Source: Xylaria sp. FL1777
Lineage: Eukaryota > Ascomycota > Sordariomycetes > Xylariales > Xylariaceae
DNA length: 64,000 nt
Reading direction: 5' to 3'
Assembly (NCBI GenBank): GCA_022578965.1
Contig: MU400608.1
Coordinates: forward strand, 62,001-126,000
The first letter of the stretch is position 1. Each line of letters begins with the position of its first letter. The translations under genes were made by a program, and so were the position numbers. The notes beneath the pieces are model-generated. The model was given only the letters and a program-made list of their open reading frames with translations. It was not told where the DNA came from and searched no databases. Shown piece after piece: positions 1 to 14,500 of the stretch.

Positions 1-2950
1 AAATAATTAAGCAATTAAAGATAAAAAAACTTATATATAAGCGTTAGTGCAGCAAAATAAACTTAAGTAGTTAAAACTAATAAGCAGTTTTTATTTTTGT
101 TTTTTTTGTTTTTATGCATTTTTAAAAAAAAGCAATAATAATTTATATTAAAACTAAGCTATTAAGCTATCTAAAAAACGTTAAAATAAAATAAAGACTT
201 ATATTCTTAGTGTAATAGTAAAAAAGGTGCTAATAAACAAGTTGCTATAAAACTAACAAATATAAAACTAATAAAAAAAAAGCTATAAAAAATATGCTTA
301 GTTTTAAGCGAAATAAAATAGTTTTGTGCATTATAACTTAATTATATAAACTTATGTAATTAATAAAAATAAAAAACAAAACAATCGGTAAAAAAACAAA
401 AAGTAAAAAAAAAAAAATCTGTTGCTTTAGCTTTTATTAATTATTATTTTTTAAAGCGCTTTATAATATAGTAGCTAAAAAAAATAAAGTAAGCTGTTAT
501 ATTTTTTAGCGCTTAAAATATTTAAAGTACTAAAGGTTATACTGCAGCTTTTTAAACTTAAAGGGCCTATATAACTTATTATATTTTTTTTGCTTTTTAT
601 AGCTTAACTGCTATAGCTTTAATTATTAAAAGCTTTATTATTTTAGTTAGCTTTTTAATAAATAGCTATTGCACTAGTAGTTTATATATTAAAATTAAGA
701 TTTTTTAGCTTTTAGTACTTTTAGTTATTTTATATAAATTGCTTTAATTTTTTAGTAGAAAATAACTTTTTTAATTCTTTTTTTAATAATTTTGCTAGTT
801 AGTATTATTTATAATTAACTTTTTTTTTAACTTAGTAAAAGCTAATTTATTAGTATAATAGTTTTTTGTTGTTAAACTTATTTATTAAAAGCATAGTATT
901 ATAAAGAAAAATAAGCAAGCTTTTTTTAAGTAGTTATTTAATTTTATAAGCGTTTTTTTAAAATTTAGTTTTTATAGTTAATTTTTTTTTTTTAGTTATA
1001 ATTGCTTTAACCTTTATAATATTTTAGTTGTAGCGTTTTAGCTGCTTAACTTTAGCTTTAATAAAATCTTTATAAAAAGTACTATTTTGCTATTTAATTA
1101 TTTTTTACGTTAATATTACATTTTTTACTAGTAAAATTAGCATTTTTTTATATATTAGCTTATATAAGCTGCAGCTATAATAGCATATAAAAATATAATT
1201 TGCTTATATTATTAAGTTTAAATAATTTAGCTAATTTTTTTTGGTTTTATTTGTTATTTATATAAGGCTTTTTTTTATTAGTTTATAGCTTTTTTTAATA
1301 AGGCTTTAAGCTTAAAAATAATAAGCAAAGCTATAGTTTATTTTGTATTTTAAAGTATTTATTGCATTTTTTACTTCTTTTTTAAACTTAGAGCTATTAT
1401 TACACTTAATTTTAATAAAAACTTTATATTAAAACATAATTTTTTCTTTAATAAACTTAAGTATTACTAGAAAATCTATATGTTTTAAAGGTTTAGCTTT
1501 TAAATAAGTTATTATTTTACTTTTTGCTTTTATAATAGCTTTAAATTTGTTGCTTAATAGTATAGTTTGTATATTTATAACTTATAAAACTAAAAGGTCC
1601 AAAGAATAGTTAAAACAATGTTTTTTAGTTTTTTTGCTATTTATAGATTTTTAGCAATTAAAGCAACTAGCAATTATAATATAAATGTTTTAATAAAAGC
1701 TTTTTTAGTAGTATTTTTAAGTTATTTATTAAGTTATAAATATTTAGTTTTTATATATTATCTTTTAGAAAAAATAAAAAACTATAGATTTTTTTTTAGC
1801 ATTAATAACTTTACTAAATAAAAACTATATTTTTTAAATAACTATAAACAGTAGTAAAATCAAAGTTAGTAAAAGCTAAAGTTTTATAAATAGCAGCAAG
1901 ATTTTTAAACCTTATAATGTTTATAAATATACTTTTTTTTTTTGCATAATTAATAAGTTTAATAATTTTACTTTTGTATTTTTTTAGAACTAATAAATTA
2001 TATTGCATTAATTTATTAAGTATATAGATCTTTTTTTTGTATTGCTTTTATTTTTCTTTAAACATATTTATATCTTTTTTAGCGTACTAATTTAATTTAG
2101 ACTTATTTAGTTTTAACTATAAAATTAGCTTAATAATATTTTGCTAAGCTTAGTAATATAACATTAAATATTTTTAGAATTAATTTTAGCATATAAAATA
2201 AAAAGAGTAATGTTTTAAAGCTGTTTAATTATAATAACCTTTTTGTATATAAGCTTAAATAAATTCTAAAATATGCTAACTATTAGTTTATTTTTTGTAT
2301 TAAGTTTGTTTATAATTTCTGGTTTACTTAAATATATAGTATTTAAATATAAAAATATAACTTTGCTATAAAAAAGTAATAAAGTTAGCTTTAAAAGCTT
2401 AAGTACGTTGTTTTGCACTAAGTAGCTTTAAATCAAATATTATAGCAAAAAAAGAAATATAGTTATAAATAACAGTAGACTAAAATCTACTTAAAAAAAC
2501 TAGAATTATAACATAGTATAAAGGTTAACGTAGCTTAAATCTTTTTAAAACTTAGTTACTAAATCTTTTGCTTAATTGCTAATTAGCGTTTATAAAAAGA
2601 AGTTTTTTATTTTTTATATAAGTTCGAGTATTTTTAGTTATAAATTAAAAACTTTTATATATTTGCGTTTTAATAAAGCAGAACTTATTAAACTTATTAT
2701 ATAATAGTTTTGTTTTTTTATTAGGATTTATATTTAGTTTTAAGATTATATACTAAGTATAATTATATAAAAAGCGCTAAAGAAAGTTTGTTATAGCTTA
2801 AGTTTAAAAATAAAAAGTTAAATATTAGTTTTTGTTAAAGTAGAAAAAAAAAAAACAAAACTATAAAAAAGTTAAAGCTTTTAGATATTAATACATAAAT
2901 TTTAGTTTTTAAGTAGTATAATAGGCTAAAGCTATTATAACTTGCTAAAA
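1..2950. other. AT-rich degraded repeat DNA, no gene recognised
   Basis: Very AT-rich sequence with stops in all frames; the few short open frames (for example 1,618-1,821 + and 1,814-2,008 -) encode only Phe/Ile/Leu/Lys/Asn-rich strings expected from composition. It keeps slightly more TpC and GpA than the deeper parts of the AT block, so it may be less heavily mutated. Transposon origin is inferred from composition and neighbours; no transposase, RT or integrase motif was found. Confidence 0.6.
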
Positions 2951-3341
2951 TAGTGCAGTGCTTATAAAAAGTATAGCTTTATTAAGTTATAAATATTAGT
3001 ATTGTTTTATGCTATTATTTTTAATATATAGTTAAATTGTGTAAAGTAAAAAAAATGAAGATTTAAACTGTAAAAAGGTATAATATTTATAAGAAGTATA
3101 GCTTTGTTAAGTTATAAACACTAGGATTGTTTTACGCTACTGTTTCTAGAAAAGAAATAGAAATCTAAACTATAAAAAAGCGTAGTGCTTATAATAAATG
3201 TAGCTTCGTTAGGTTATAAACATTAGAATTGTTTTATATTATTGTTTTTAGGAAAAAAATAAAGATCTAGTTTATAAAAAGGTGTAGTACTTATAATAAG
3301 TAGCTTTGTTAAATTATAAACTTTAGGATTGTTATGCAATA
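2951..3341. repeat. Tandem array, about four ~110 bp units
   Basis: Four diverged head-to-tail units start near 2,951, 3,071, 3,177 and 3,282. Each has the same order of landmarks: a GTGCTTATAA-like start, TATAGCTTTGTTAAGTTATAAA, a GGATTGTTTTATGCTA-like segment, then an AAAATAAAGATCTAAACTAT-like tail. Differences between units are mostly C/T and G/A transitions. It could be a minisatellite inside an LTR or untranslated region of an old transposon; no coding function is visible. Confidence 0.75.
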
Positions 3342-4653
3342 CACTTTTTGTTTAGTATATTATTAAATAATGCAAATTAAAAGAAATAAAAATTTAGTTT
3401 AGTTAAGTTAAAAATAAACTTAATAAGCTTTATTAATAAAAGGTATATGCTAATAAGTTTAAAGTTTACGTACTTAAAGAAAAACTTAACTTTTAATTAT
3501 AATAAGTATTATTTTAGTATTACTAAAAAAAAGTACGCAAGTATAACTTATTTATTTTAGTATTTATACTTATATACTTGCTTTTTACTTTAGTAATTAT
3601 AAGTAATTATAAAACTTATGAACTTATTTATATATTTAGTATATTATAATTCTAGCTATAGTTTATAAACTTATTGCACTTTTTATAAATTTTATTTTTT
3701 TTTTAAATGCTTATTTTTTTAGTTTTATTTAACTTAATTAACCTTTTATTATTACTAAGCTTATAAATGCATACTTTATTTACTTTATGCAAATAGCACA
3801 TTTTTTTTTTAATTATAAAGCTAACTGCTTTATTAAAATAAACTATTATTATAATTATTTTATTAATAGCTATATTTTATATTGCATTATACTTATAACT
3901 TATAATTACGATGTTTAGCAAAAATAAATCGGGTTTTTATAGTATTAAGTATAATAAAGCTTTTATAAGTAATAAGCTTATTACTTTTTAAGTAAGTAAC
4001 TTTAATAACGAATTTTTTTTTAAAATAAAGTAGTTTAATAAGCTACTAAAAGTTATGCTAGCATTTTTTAAAGCAAAAAGTGGCAATTTTAAATATATAA
4101 CTTTTTACTACAAAAGTATACTAATATAAAAGTTTAATACGCTTAACGCTATATATTATTTCTTGTTTTTATTTAATATTGCTAAATATATTTAATATTA
4201 ATATTTGTTTTTGTTATATAGCTACAAATATTTAATAGAAATACTATTGCAGTAGTTTAAACAAAAAACAACAATTTTTATAAAAATAGCTTATATAAAT
4301 GCTACGTTTAAAGTTAAAAAAAAGTTTAGGTTTAAATACAAAATAAAATAAAAAAAAAGTATAAAATAGTTATAAATTATAAAAAACATGTTAAAATAAA
4401 AAAATATATTAGCAAATATTGCAACATTAAAAAAAAGCTAAATTAGCTTTAATTTTAAGTATTTACTACTTAATTTATTAATAAACTTTCTAAAGATAAA
4501 GTAGACTTTGTTTAACTTTATTAATATACATTTTTAAACTTTTAATTAACTAGCTTATTTATTTTAACAAAACAAAGTATATAGTATTTTTAAAGCATAA
4601 AATATATACTATTTTATATATATTTAATTTTTATAGTTTAAAACTTTTATTTT
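3342..4653. other. AT-rich degraded DNA, no gene recognised
   Basis: Composition-driven low-complexity sequence with no usable open frame. Around 4,535-4,570 a stretch resembles the reverse complement of the first part of the repeat that starts at 4,654, so a partial inverted duplication is possible there. Confidence 0.5.
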
Positions 4654-4963
4654 TACTAAAGTAAAGTAAAATAGCTAAATAAGCTAACTAGCTAATTAAA
4701 ATAAGTTTAAGCTAAATTATATAATAAAAAAAAAGGTATAAGTATTACGCTAAATTTTAAAGCATAAACTTAAACATTATAAATAACATAATAAAAATTA
4801 GCTATAATTGCTTTATTTGTATTATTAAATAGCTTTTTTATTAATTGTTTTATTTTTTAATTTATATATAGCTTAATTGTTTAAATACATAAGTTATAAC
4901 TTATTTTCTTGCAATTGAAGTGTTATAGTAGATTTTATGCGATTATATTGCTTTATTTTACTA
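4654..4963 (+). repeat. 310 bp dispersed repeat, copy 1 (MITE or solo-LTR candidate)
   Basis: This segment aligns over its full length with 55,620-55,930, same orientation, mostly with transition differences. Both copies begin TACTAAAGTAAAGTAAA. The end, read on the other strand, starts TAGTAAAATAAAGCAA, an imperfect terminal inverted repeat of about 16 bp. It has no coding capacity. The size and ends suggest a small non-autonomous DNA element; a solo LTR is the alternative. Flanking TA dinucleotides exist but cannot prove a target duplication in such AT-rich DNA. Confidence 0.7.
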
Positions 4964-7750
4964 CAAACATTAAGTGTTTAAAATAAAATAATATGGTTTG
5001 CTTTTTTTATTGCATATTGCAGCCTTTATAAACTATAAATATACTTAACTAGTAGAAAACCTTCGGCCTTTCTTGCATACCCGCCCTAAAACTTATAGAG
5101 GTTGTGACGTATGTTTAGATTTTTAAACTATTATTATTAAAAAGCTAAGCTTTGCTTTTTTAAACATATTTAATACTTAATAAAGCTAAAAAATTAATAA
5201 AAATAGTTGTTTAATATAAACTATAGTTTTTTTTTGTTTAAGTAGCTAAAATTAAGCTTAATAATAATAAGTTTTTTTTTGTTATTTAAATAAAAATACA
5301 CTATAGTTTTATTTTATTTTTAATTAAGCTAAAGCGCTTTATATATTATATAATTATTTTGCTTAATGTTTTATATTATAAACATATTAAAATTGCTTAT
5401 TAGTTTATTATTAATATTATTTGCTTATTATAAGTACTAAAAATATATTTTATTATAAAAATTTATTTTTTTTTTAATTTATAAAAACTAAAAAAATTAA
5501 TTATTAATTTATATTAGTATTTTTTTAAAAACTTATAAAAAAGTTTTAGCTTAAGCTAAAAATATTTAAATGTTTATATTTTTTAATAATATACTAAATA
5601 TTTTAATGTTTTTATTTTGCTATATAAACAATTATATATATTTATATAGTTAAATTTTTTATAATATTAATTAAAATTATTATGTTTTAATTAGTTAATT
5701 AATAGCTTTTAAATTTTTTTTTTTGTAATGTTATAAAGTTTTAATAAGCATTTTAAAAATGCTTAAAATTTTAGCATAATATATAATTTAAATGCTTTAT
5801 TTTTTTACTATTTTTTAAAAAGTTTATAAGTTGCTTTTTTAATTAGCTTTTTAATATTTATTAAAATTGCTATTATATTTTTTGCTTTTAAAAAAGTTAT
5901 GCTTTTTTTTGCTAGTTTATTAATTATTTTATTACTTTTAATATATATTGTATTACTTAGGACTAATAGCTTTAAAAAGCTATGCTAAAAGCTATTTAAT
6001 TTTATATATAAATAAAAACTATGTTAAAGCTAAATAAAAACATTTTTGCTAATTGCTTGTTATTATAACTTATACTTTTTTTATAGCTAACTATATAAGT
6101 GCTATTATTTAAAAATTGCGTTGTTTGATTTTTATTTAATATTGCTGCTTTTGCTATTTATGTTTTTATTTGTTATATAAGTATAGCTTTTTATTATTTA
6201 AACTGCTTATTAATAGTTTTTAAATAGGTTTTTTTTAAGTTAGTTTTAAAGCTTTAGCATATTAATAATAGTTTACAATTTTGTTTTTTGTATAGTTATT
6301 AATATAGTTTTTTTTAGTAAGCAACTTTTTAAGCAAATAGTATTTTTGCTTGTTAAATTGTTAGCTTTTTGCTTACGTAGCATTTTTGTAGCAATAATAA
6401 TATATAATTAGCTTTAAGTTAGCTTTATTATAAACTATATAAAGCAGTAAATAAAGGCATTTTTAGTTAGCTTGTATGCTTAAATAGCTTTTAAGCATTT
6501 TGCTGCTTAAGCTAAATAGTTGCTTTAATAAAAAGAGCATATAACTGTTTTTTTTTTAGTTTATATAAAATATAAGTTTGTTTTATTTCTAGCGTATTTT
6601 AAAGATTTATATTAGCTATATTTTTGCTTGTTTTTATATATACTAATTTAATAGCTTTATTTTTAGTAGCTATAACATTAAGTTATTACTATATTTATAA
6701 AATAAAAAACTATTTAAAAGTAGCAATAGTTTTAAAAAAGTTTATTAGTATATGCTATATTTGCATTTTTTGTAATTATAACTTTAATATATATTAAGCA
6801 TGTTTTTTGCTTACGTTATAACAAGCAAAATAAAAAAAATAGCTTTTTAATTTTTAGCTTTTAGTTAGCTAGCTTAAATTAAGCTAGCATTTTTTATTTT
6901 TTTATTTTTAGCACTTGTTTAATTAGCAAGCTTAAAGCTATTAGCTAATATAATTAAAAGTATACTTTTAATTTTTTGCTAAATGTTTAATAAGCTTATA
7001 ATATATTTGCTAACATTTAAGTTTAGATTTTTTGCTTATTAAAAATAATCTTTTAGTTATTATTTAATAGTTTATATGCTGCTTAAACTACGTTTGCTTT
7101 TATTGTTTAGTTTAGTTTTTATATTATAATTAACTTTGTTTTTACTTTAGTTTTATAGCTAGCAAAAGTTATAATAATAGCTTAGTTAAAGTTTATTGCT
7201 ATAATAGCTTTAAAGTAAGTTAATAAAACAACGTATAAAAATTTTTTATTGCTATTTATTTATAGCATATTTGCGTAAAATATAAGCTATTAGCAAAAAA
7301 AGTTAGCAATTTTAGCTTGCTTGCTTATATAATCCTTAAATTGTTAAATTTATATATATAGCAATTTTACTTTTATAACAAGCTTTTTTTGCTTTATTAA
7401 TAATGCTTGTAATAAGTTTTAAATAGCATGTTTGCTATTTTTATTGCTATTATTTATTTATAGCTGCTTATTTATTTGCTAGAAGTAGTATGCTTTTAAT
7501 AACTTTTTAATAACTTAGTAAGCGTTATAAATAGTTTGCTTATTTAAGTTTTCTTTAAAAAAGATTTTAGCGTTTATTATTGCTTTATTTAGCTTGTTTA
7601 TATAGCACTGCAAGTTTAACATTAAGCTTATTGCTAGCTATTGCTAGTTCAAGTTTATATTGTTAGCTAGTTATAGCTAGTTCTATATTAAAAAAGTTAC
7701 GTTATAGTTTTTTGCTTTTTTTATTTTTACTTTTATTTTTTTTTAAGTTG
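4964..7750. other. AT-rich degraded DNA with one residual GC patch
   Basis: No coding frame is recognised. A short patch at about 5,060-5,110 keeps ordinary composition (GGCCTTTCTTGCATACCCGCCC), in contrast to the sequence around it. From about 5,100 to 11,500 the plus strand is visibly T-rich, so any former coding strand may have been the minus strand. Confidence 0.5.
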
Positions 7751-7850
7751 TTATTTGTATAGGCTTGTTTTATACACAGCAGGTTTCCGTAAGTCTAGTT
7801 CTTAAAGCCGCGCAAATATTCTTATAAATCTAGCCGGTCGCAAAAAAAAG
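7751..7850. other. Unmutated ~100 bp patch inside AT block
   Basis: About 100 bp keep CpG, CpC and TpC steps (GCAGGTTTCCG, AAGCCGCGC, AGCCGGTCGC) while both sides have lost nearly all of them. It may be a boundary between two transposon relics or a single-copy remnant that escaped the repeat-directed process. No gene or RNA is recognised. Confidence 0.5.
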
Positions 7851-10800
7851 CAGAAAAAGCTTTTTTTTATTACTTTTAATATTTATATATTTAAATATTT
7901 AATATATATAAATATTTATAATATTAATAATAGCTTAAAATTTTAAAAAAGTAGCTTATAAGCTATTAAATAGTTTTTTGCAAAGCTTTTATATTATTAA
8001 AATATTATTTATATATATATATATAAAATGCTTTTTAATTATTTAAGCAGTATATTATAGCTTATGTTTTATTTTTTTAGTTTTACTATTAAAAACTTTA
8101 ATTAGTTTTAAATAATTTTTGCTTTATATTATAAGTTTAACGTTTTTATATATAATATAGCTATATTTAATTGTTTTATTTTATAATTTTAACTTATTTA
8201 AAAAAGTAATAATATATATAAATAATACTTTATTATATTATTTAATAAACTTTTTTATAGCTTATTTTTTAATGCTTATTATTATTTTATTTTTAGATTT
8301 TTTTATAAAGCATAAAATTAATAGCTATAGTTTTAAAAATTTTAATAAAATAGCTGCAATAATTTATAGCTAAATCTTTAGTTTTTAAAAGCTTTTAGCG
8401 CTTTTTTTTCTTGTAATAAAAATTAAAGCTATATAATTTATTAAAAAATAATATTTATTTATTGCTTTTGTTTTAAAAGCTATTTTTATTTTACATACTT
8501 TAAAAGCTATTTTAATTATTAATAGTTTTAAGTTTTTATATAAAGTTTTATTTAGTATTATTTATTATATTAAAAGTATTACTTTTATAGCTATTTTTAA
8601 TAATTGTTTAATATTTTTTAAGTATTTTTAAATTTAAATGCTAATTTTTTGTTTATATAATTATACTTTATTTAATAAAAGTTTAATATAGCTTAAATAT
8701 TAAGCTTTTGCTTTATAAATTAATATTAATATTATATAAATATTAACTGCTTTATATAATACTTTTATTAATAGTTTATATATTATATTAGCAAAGCTTT
8801 TAATATAACAAGTTATATTTAAAGCAATACCTAATTTTTTTTTAATATATTATTAAAAACTAAGTTTTTTATTAAATTATATGCTTAGTTATTTAAAAGC
8901 TAATTTTTTAGTTTATTATATAATAAAATTATAGCTTAAAAGTTTTATTTTAAGTGCATATTTTTTGTTTTTTAATTTTAAAAAATATAGCAGTTTTATT
9001 TTTTTTATTTTAAAGTTAACTTTATTATTTTTGCTTTATTATAAAATATTTACTACATTTTGTTTTATAAGTTTAATGTTTATTTTTAATATAAAACTAA
9101 TATAAGTTAAGCATAAATTATTAATATAACTAAACTATTGTTTTTTATTTATTAATAAAACTTTTATTATATATAATAAAAAAAGAACTAAAAATATTAA
9201 AGATTTTTATAGTAGTTTATATTTAAATAAAAATAAGTTTATTATATAGTTTTTTAAGCAAATTTTAATTGTTTTTTTGCTAAAAAAAAAGCATATAAAC
9301 TTAATTATTATAAAAGCTTAGCTTTACTATATTATTTTAAGCAAAAAACGTTTAACTAAAATTACATTAAAAATACTTTATATATTTATAATTATTATTA
9401 TAGCTATTTATTTGCTTTTAAAAATATATTTTATATTATATATTAAATATACTAATAAATTAATAATAAATCTTTTAAGTAAAGCTTTAGCTTATTATAA
9501 GCTTATAACTTAATATATTAATGTTATTTATGCAATTTTTTTAACAAAAAGCTTTTTAAAGCTTTTATTTATATAAAAAAAAAAAATATAAAACGTTATA
9601 ACTTTATATTAATATAGTTTTTTTTGTTTAGCTTGCATAAAATTATAATTTTTATAGTTTTATATATTTTAAAAAAATATTCTAAAATTAAGCACCTTTT
9701 AAATAAGCTTTTAATATAATACTTAATAAAATTTTAATAAAGCTTTATTAGTTTAACTAAGCATACATTAATTTTTAAAGCAGTATTTTTAAGCTTAATT
9801 ATAGCTATTTTTAGTTTTTTTATTAAAACATATAAGTTTTAAAGCAAATAGTTTTTAAGCACTATATATACTTTTATAAAATTATAATTAAAATTGTTTT
9901 TTATAAAAAAGCAGTTAAAAAAAGCACTTTATAGTACTTATGCTTTATTAGCTACGTTTTTAATAATTTTTTTTTATATATTTAAAAGTAATACTTTTAA
10001 GTTAAGCTAAAGTTTATGCTAGCTTATAATTTTATATATATTTATGTTTGATTTAGTTTTATTAATTAAGCTTTATTAATACTATTTTTTAGCTTTATAA
10101 ACTATTGCTTTAAAAGCATATAATTTTTTTTAGCAAAAAGTTTTAAATGCTTTTTATGCTTTTTTATATATTTTAAACGCTTTTTAGTATTTTAATGTTT
10201 ATTATATAGCGTTATATTTAACGTTTTTTTTTTTTTGCTTACTGCTTATAATGCAGTATTTAATAAATCTGCTATTTTTTATATAAAGTTATTTAGTTTT
10301 ATTATTATAAGTTATAAGCTAAAAGTTAATAATGCTAAGCTATTTATTTTTACTGTTTTTATAAAAAAAAATTGCTTTAAATATAAAACTATAAATTTAA
10401 ATTAGTTTAATAAAATGTTTTTTTTAATAAGCATAATAATAAATATTACTATATAGTTTATTTTATAATATAATATATTATTTATTTCTATTGTTATAAA
10501 TAATATATTTAAAAAAATAATATTAAAAACGTTGCTATTTTAATATATTAGTATGCTTATTTTGCTTATATAAGTAAAATTATATATATTAACTTATTAA
10601 AGTATGCTTTTGCTTTTATTTAAATGTTTAGTTATTTTAAGTTGCTATATTACGTTTTTAGCGTTTATATTTTTTATTATTATATATTTAAACAATAATA
10701 TATAATTAATAAATATATTAATAGTTTTAATGCTATTAAGTTTTTTAAGTTATTTATAAACGTTTATTATTATAATGCTATTAATTAATATTTAAACTAT

Positions 10801-11547
10801 ATTTTTGCTTAGCTTTAGTTTAGTTTGTTTAATTTTTAAAAAAAATAATTTGCATATATATATTATAACTTTAAGCTTTTTGTTTTGTTACTTTAGCTAT
10901 TTTATAAAACATATAATATAAAGCATAAATAATTAATAATTTTACTTTTGCTATTTTTGTTATATTATAGTTTTTATATTAGCATAATATTAATATTGCT
11001 TTAATTACATAATTATAAAAATATTATAATTACTTTTATAGCTTTAACATAATTAATTTATGTTATTTTAAAAGTAGCTAGCTTGCTTTTTTTTTTTTAG
11101 CGCTTAATACACTTATTAGTTTATAATTTTTGCTATAATTTTATTATAAGCATAAATATATATATAATTAAAGTTTATATAGCTTTTTTTAAAGCATAAA
11201 GCTTTTTTAACTATAATTGTTTTTTTAAAGTTAAACTAAATACTAGCTAAAATAAATTAGTTATATATTTTTTTGTTTTTTATGTTTTTTATTTTTAGAT
11301 TTAATTAATTAAAGCTAAGTTTTAAGGCGTTTTTTAGTAGTTTATATTTAGTAGCAATTTTTTTATTTTTTTAAGCAACATTTTTAAATTATATACTAAA
11401 CTTTATATTTTATTACAAACTAATAGTTTATATTAATAGTATTACTACTATTTTTAAAGCTTTTTTATTATTATTTATTAATAGTTTTAAGTTTTTTTTT
11501 AAGTTTATGTTTAATACTTAATATAAATTATTGCTTATATTAAAGGG
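7851..11547. other. Heavily degraded AT-rich DNA, no gene recognised
   Basis: Among the most degraded parts of the window. Residual C occurs almost only as GCT, ACT or GCA. No conserved transposon motif could be read on either strand. Confidence 0.5.
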
Positions 11548-14500
11548 AATTAATATAAATACATAAAGAATTAATATAAACACATGATCTTATAAACATA
11601 TAATGCTTTTATTAGCTTAATTAAAAAACAAACTTTATAATACTTCTTGCTTTAATAAACCTATTTTCTACTTTTATGCAACTAATTAAATTTCTAGCTT
11701 AATTTTTTTTTTAATAGCATTATTTTTATGCAAACTTTTTAATACAAATATTATAATAAACTATTTATATAACGTATTAGCTTTTAAATATTAACATTTT
11801 ATATGTTATAATAGTAGTTTTTACTTATAAAACATTATTAAACTATTATAAATAATTATATTAAATATTTATTAATTTAATTATTTTAGCTTTTATTAAC
11901 TTTTTTGCTTTTAAATATTAAGCTATATTTAATGCTTGTTAAACTTACTACTTATAGTTTTTTCTTACTTTAAGCATTATTAATTAACTATATGTTTAGC
12001 GTTAAGTAAAAAAATAACTATTGCTTTTTTTAGCATTATTATATTAGCTTTTGCTTTACTTAAGTTTAACTAAAATTAACTTATTTTAGCTATTTAATAA
12101 ACAACCTTATTTTTAGCTTATTAGCTGTTTTTTTAAAGCTTTGCTTAGTAGCTTACTTAGTTTAATTACAAGCTTATTAAAGAATTATTTTTGCAAAGTT
12201 TTTTAATTAACTATAAAGTATTATAGCAATTTTAAAATTACAAATTTCTTTATATACATTTTTTAATAATAATTCCTATAACCTTTAATATAAATAAATA
12301 TTTAATTTATTAAAAAAGCTTACATATGCTAGCTTAAAATAAACTTTATAATAATATAAAATCTTAAGTTTAATAAAAACTAAACAATTATTAATACAAT
12401 ATTTAATATTTATTAAAAAAAAGTTATTTACGCTTAATATAACTTTATAAACAATTTAATATTACTAGTTAAATAAGTTAAGCTTTTTTAAAGCTATAAC
12501 TATTTAAAGCTTACTTAAATAATTAAAAAATAATAATAAATATTTACGTTAAATTAAAACTTTATTTTAAGCATAAGCTTATTTAAAGTTATGCTTTTAG
12601 TTAGCTATTATTTTTTATATTGCTTTAATAAAACTATATAAATAACTTATACTATTTAAAAAGTAGCTTTTTATATTATTATTGCTTGCTTTTATACTTA
12701 ATATAATTTAAATACTAAAGTTATAATATTTATAAATATAATAACATATTTACTACATTTTAAAAAGCATATAAGTTCTATAAATATATCGTAAAATAAA
12801 ACGCTAGTTATTAAATCATTAGTAAAAATTAACTTATGCCTTTTTATATATAGCTTTTATTTTTATAAATATTACTTTTTTTTATATAATTAAAACGCTT
12901 TAGTATATATAAAAAATTTCTTTATTATTAATAAACGTAGCTTTAATTAATTGCTTGTTTAAAAAAGTTAACTTTATTAATGCTTAACTAGCAAAAGTAG
13001 CATTTTTATTTTTGCTAATAATAAAGCTACTATTATTAATTTAACTTAAAACCTATTTTTATTTAGCTTTAAGCAAAACGTTAAAATTAATATAATATAT
13101 ATAAATTTATTGCTATAAAAAAAAAAACCTAATAATTTAATATAGTTTTTATTGCTTTATTATAATTAATTATAATTATATTAAGCTTTTATATTATATG
13201 TTATATTATAAACTAATAAATATTTTTAGCTAAAAACTAAAAGCCTTTTTGCTTTTTATTATTAATTAAGCTAAATATAGCATTAAAAACCGTTTTTAAG
13301 CAGGTTTAACTTATTGCTTAAAATAATAGCAGCTTAAATTAATTAGTATTATATATATTATTAAAGCTAACAACTTTAAAAAATTCCTTTTATATTTTTA
13401 AGCAATAAAAAAACGTTTAAATTAGTTTAATTAAGCAGTTTAGCTTATTATTAGCTTACTTTATTAAGTAAAAAACTTTTTCTTTATTAAAAAGCTTAAT
13501 AAAAGCAGCAGTTAAGTTATAACTATTTAGTTTAGCTTAGTTAATAAAGCTTTAAGCATTATAAATATTTCTTTAAATAAAAATAAACCTTTTATATTAT
13601 TATTTTACTATGCTTTAAATATTTTAAGCTTAAATATTAATTTAGTAGCTAGTTAATTTAACAGTTATTTTTATTAATTTTATAAGCTTGCAATAAAAAA
13701 AATAAGCAAAAAAGTCTAAGCTTAAGCTATAATTATACTAATAATGTTTTGCATTTTTATATAATTATAATAATTATTAACCTTTATTTATAGCTTTAGC
13801 AATAATTACTTATTTATAGCTAATTTTTTAAAACTTTTGCTGCTAAAGTTTTTTGCTTTTGCTTTTTTTAACTTATTTAACTTAGTTATATTTAATAAAA
13901 AATTAAATTAGTTATTTTTTAAACAAATATATATAATTTTTAGTAAAACTAAACCTATTGTTTTTTAAAAATAAATTAACATAATTAAAAAGCATATTAG
14001 CTATAAAAAATAAGTTATTTAAAATAAATAAGTTAAAAATAGTTTTTAAAACTAAAAACAATAAATAATAGCTAGCTAATAAAATGCTTGCTTTAAATAG
14101 TAAAGCTAGCATAAAAAAAGTTTATTTAAGCAATGCTATTATAAATAAAGCAGCTTTAATTAAACTTAATATAAATAACTTTACTAATAAACATTAAAGC
14201 AGTAAATATAAAAAAAAAAGTTATAACTATTTAAATTTAATAATAATTACTTTTATTTGTTTTTTTATTAATATATACGTTTATATAAGCAAACTAAGTT
14301 TATAAAAAGCTATTAACTTTTTTTTATAATTTTATAAACTAACTATAAAACTAATATAAATTCTTTTTAAGTAGTAATTAGCAAGCTAGCAATATAAAAC
14401 AATTTAGCAAACTAAAATCTTAAAAAAACAAAAGTAAAACTAGCTTTTAAGCTAAGCATAAACATTTATATACGTTAAAACCTTAGTAAATAAAAGAAAA

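Noticed and set aside
1618..14112. Short open frames in the left AT block as genes
   Set aside because: Products are Phe/Leu/Ile/Asn/Lys strings dictated by AT composition, with no conserved motif.
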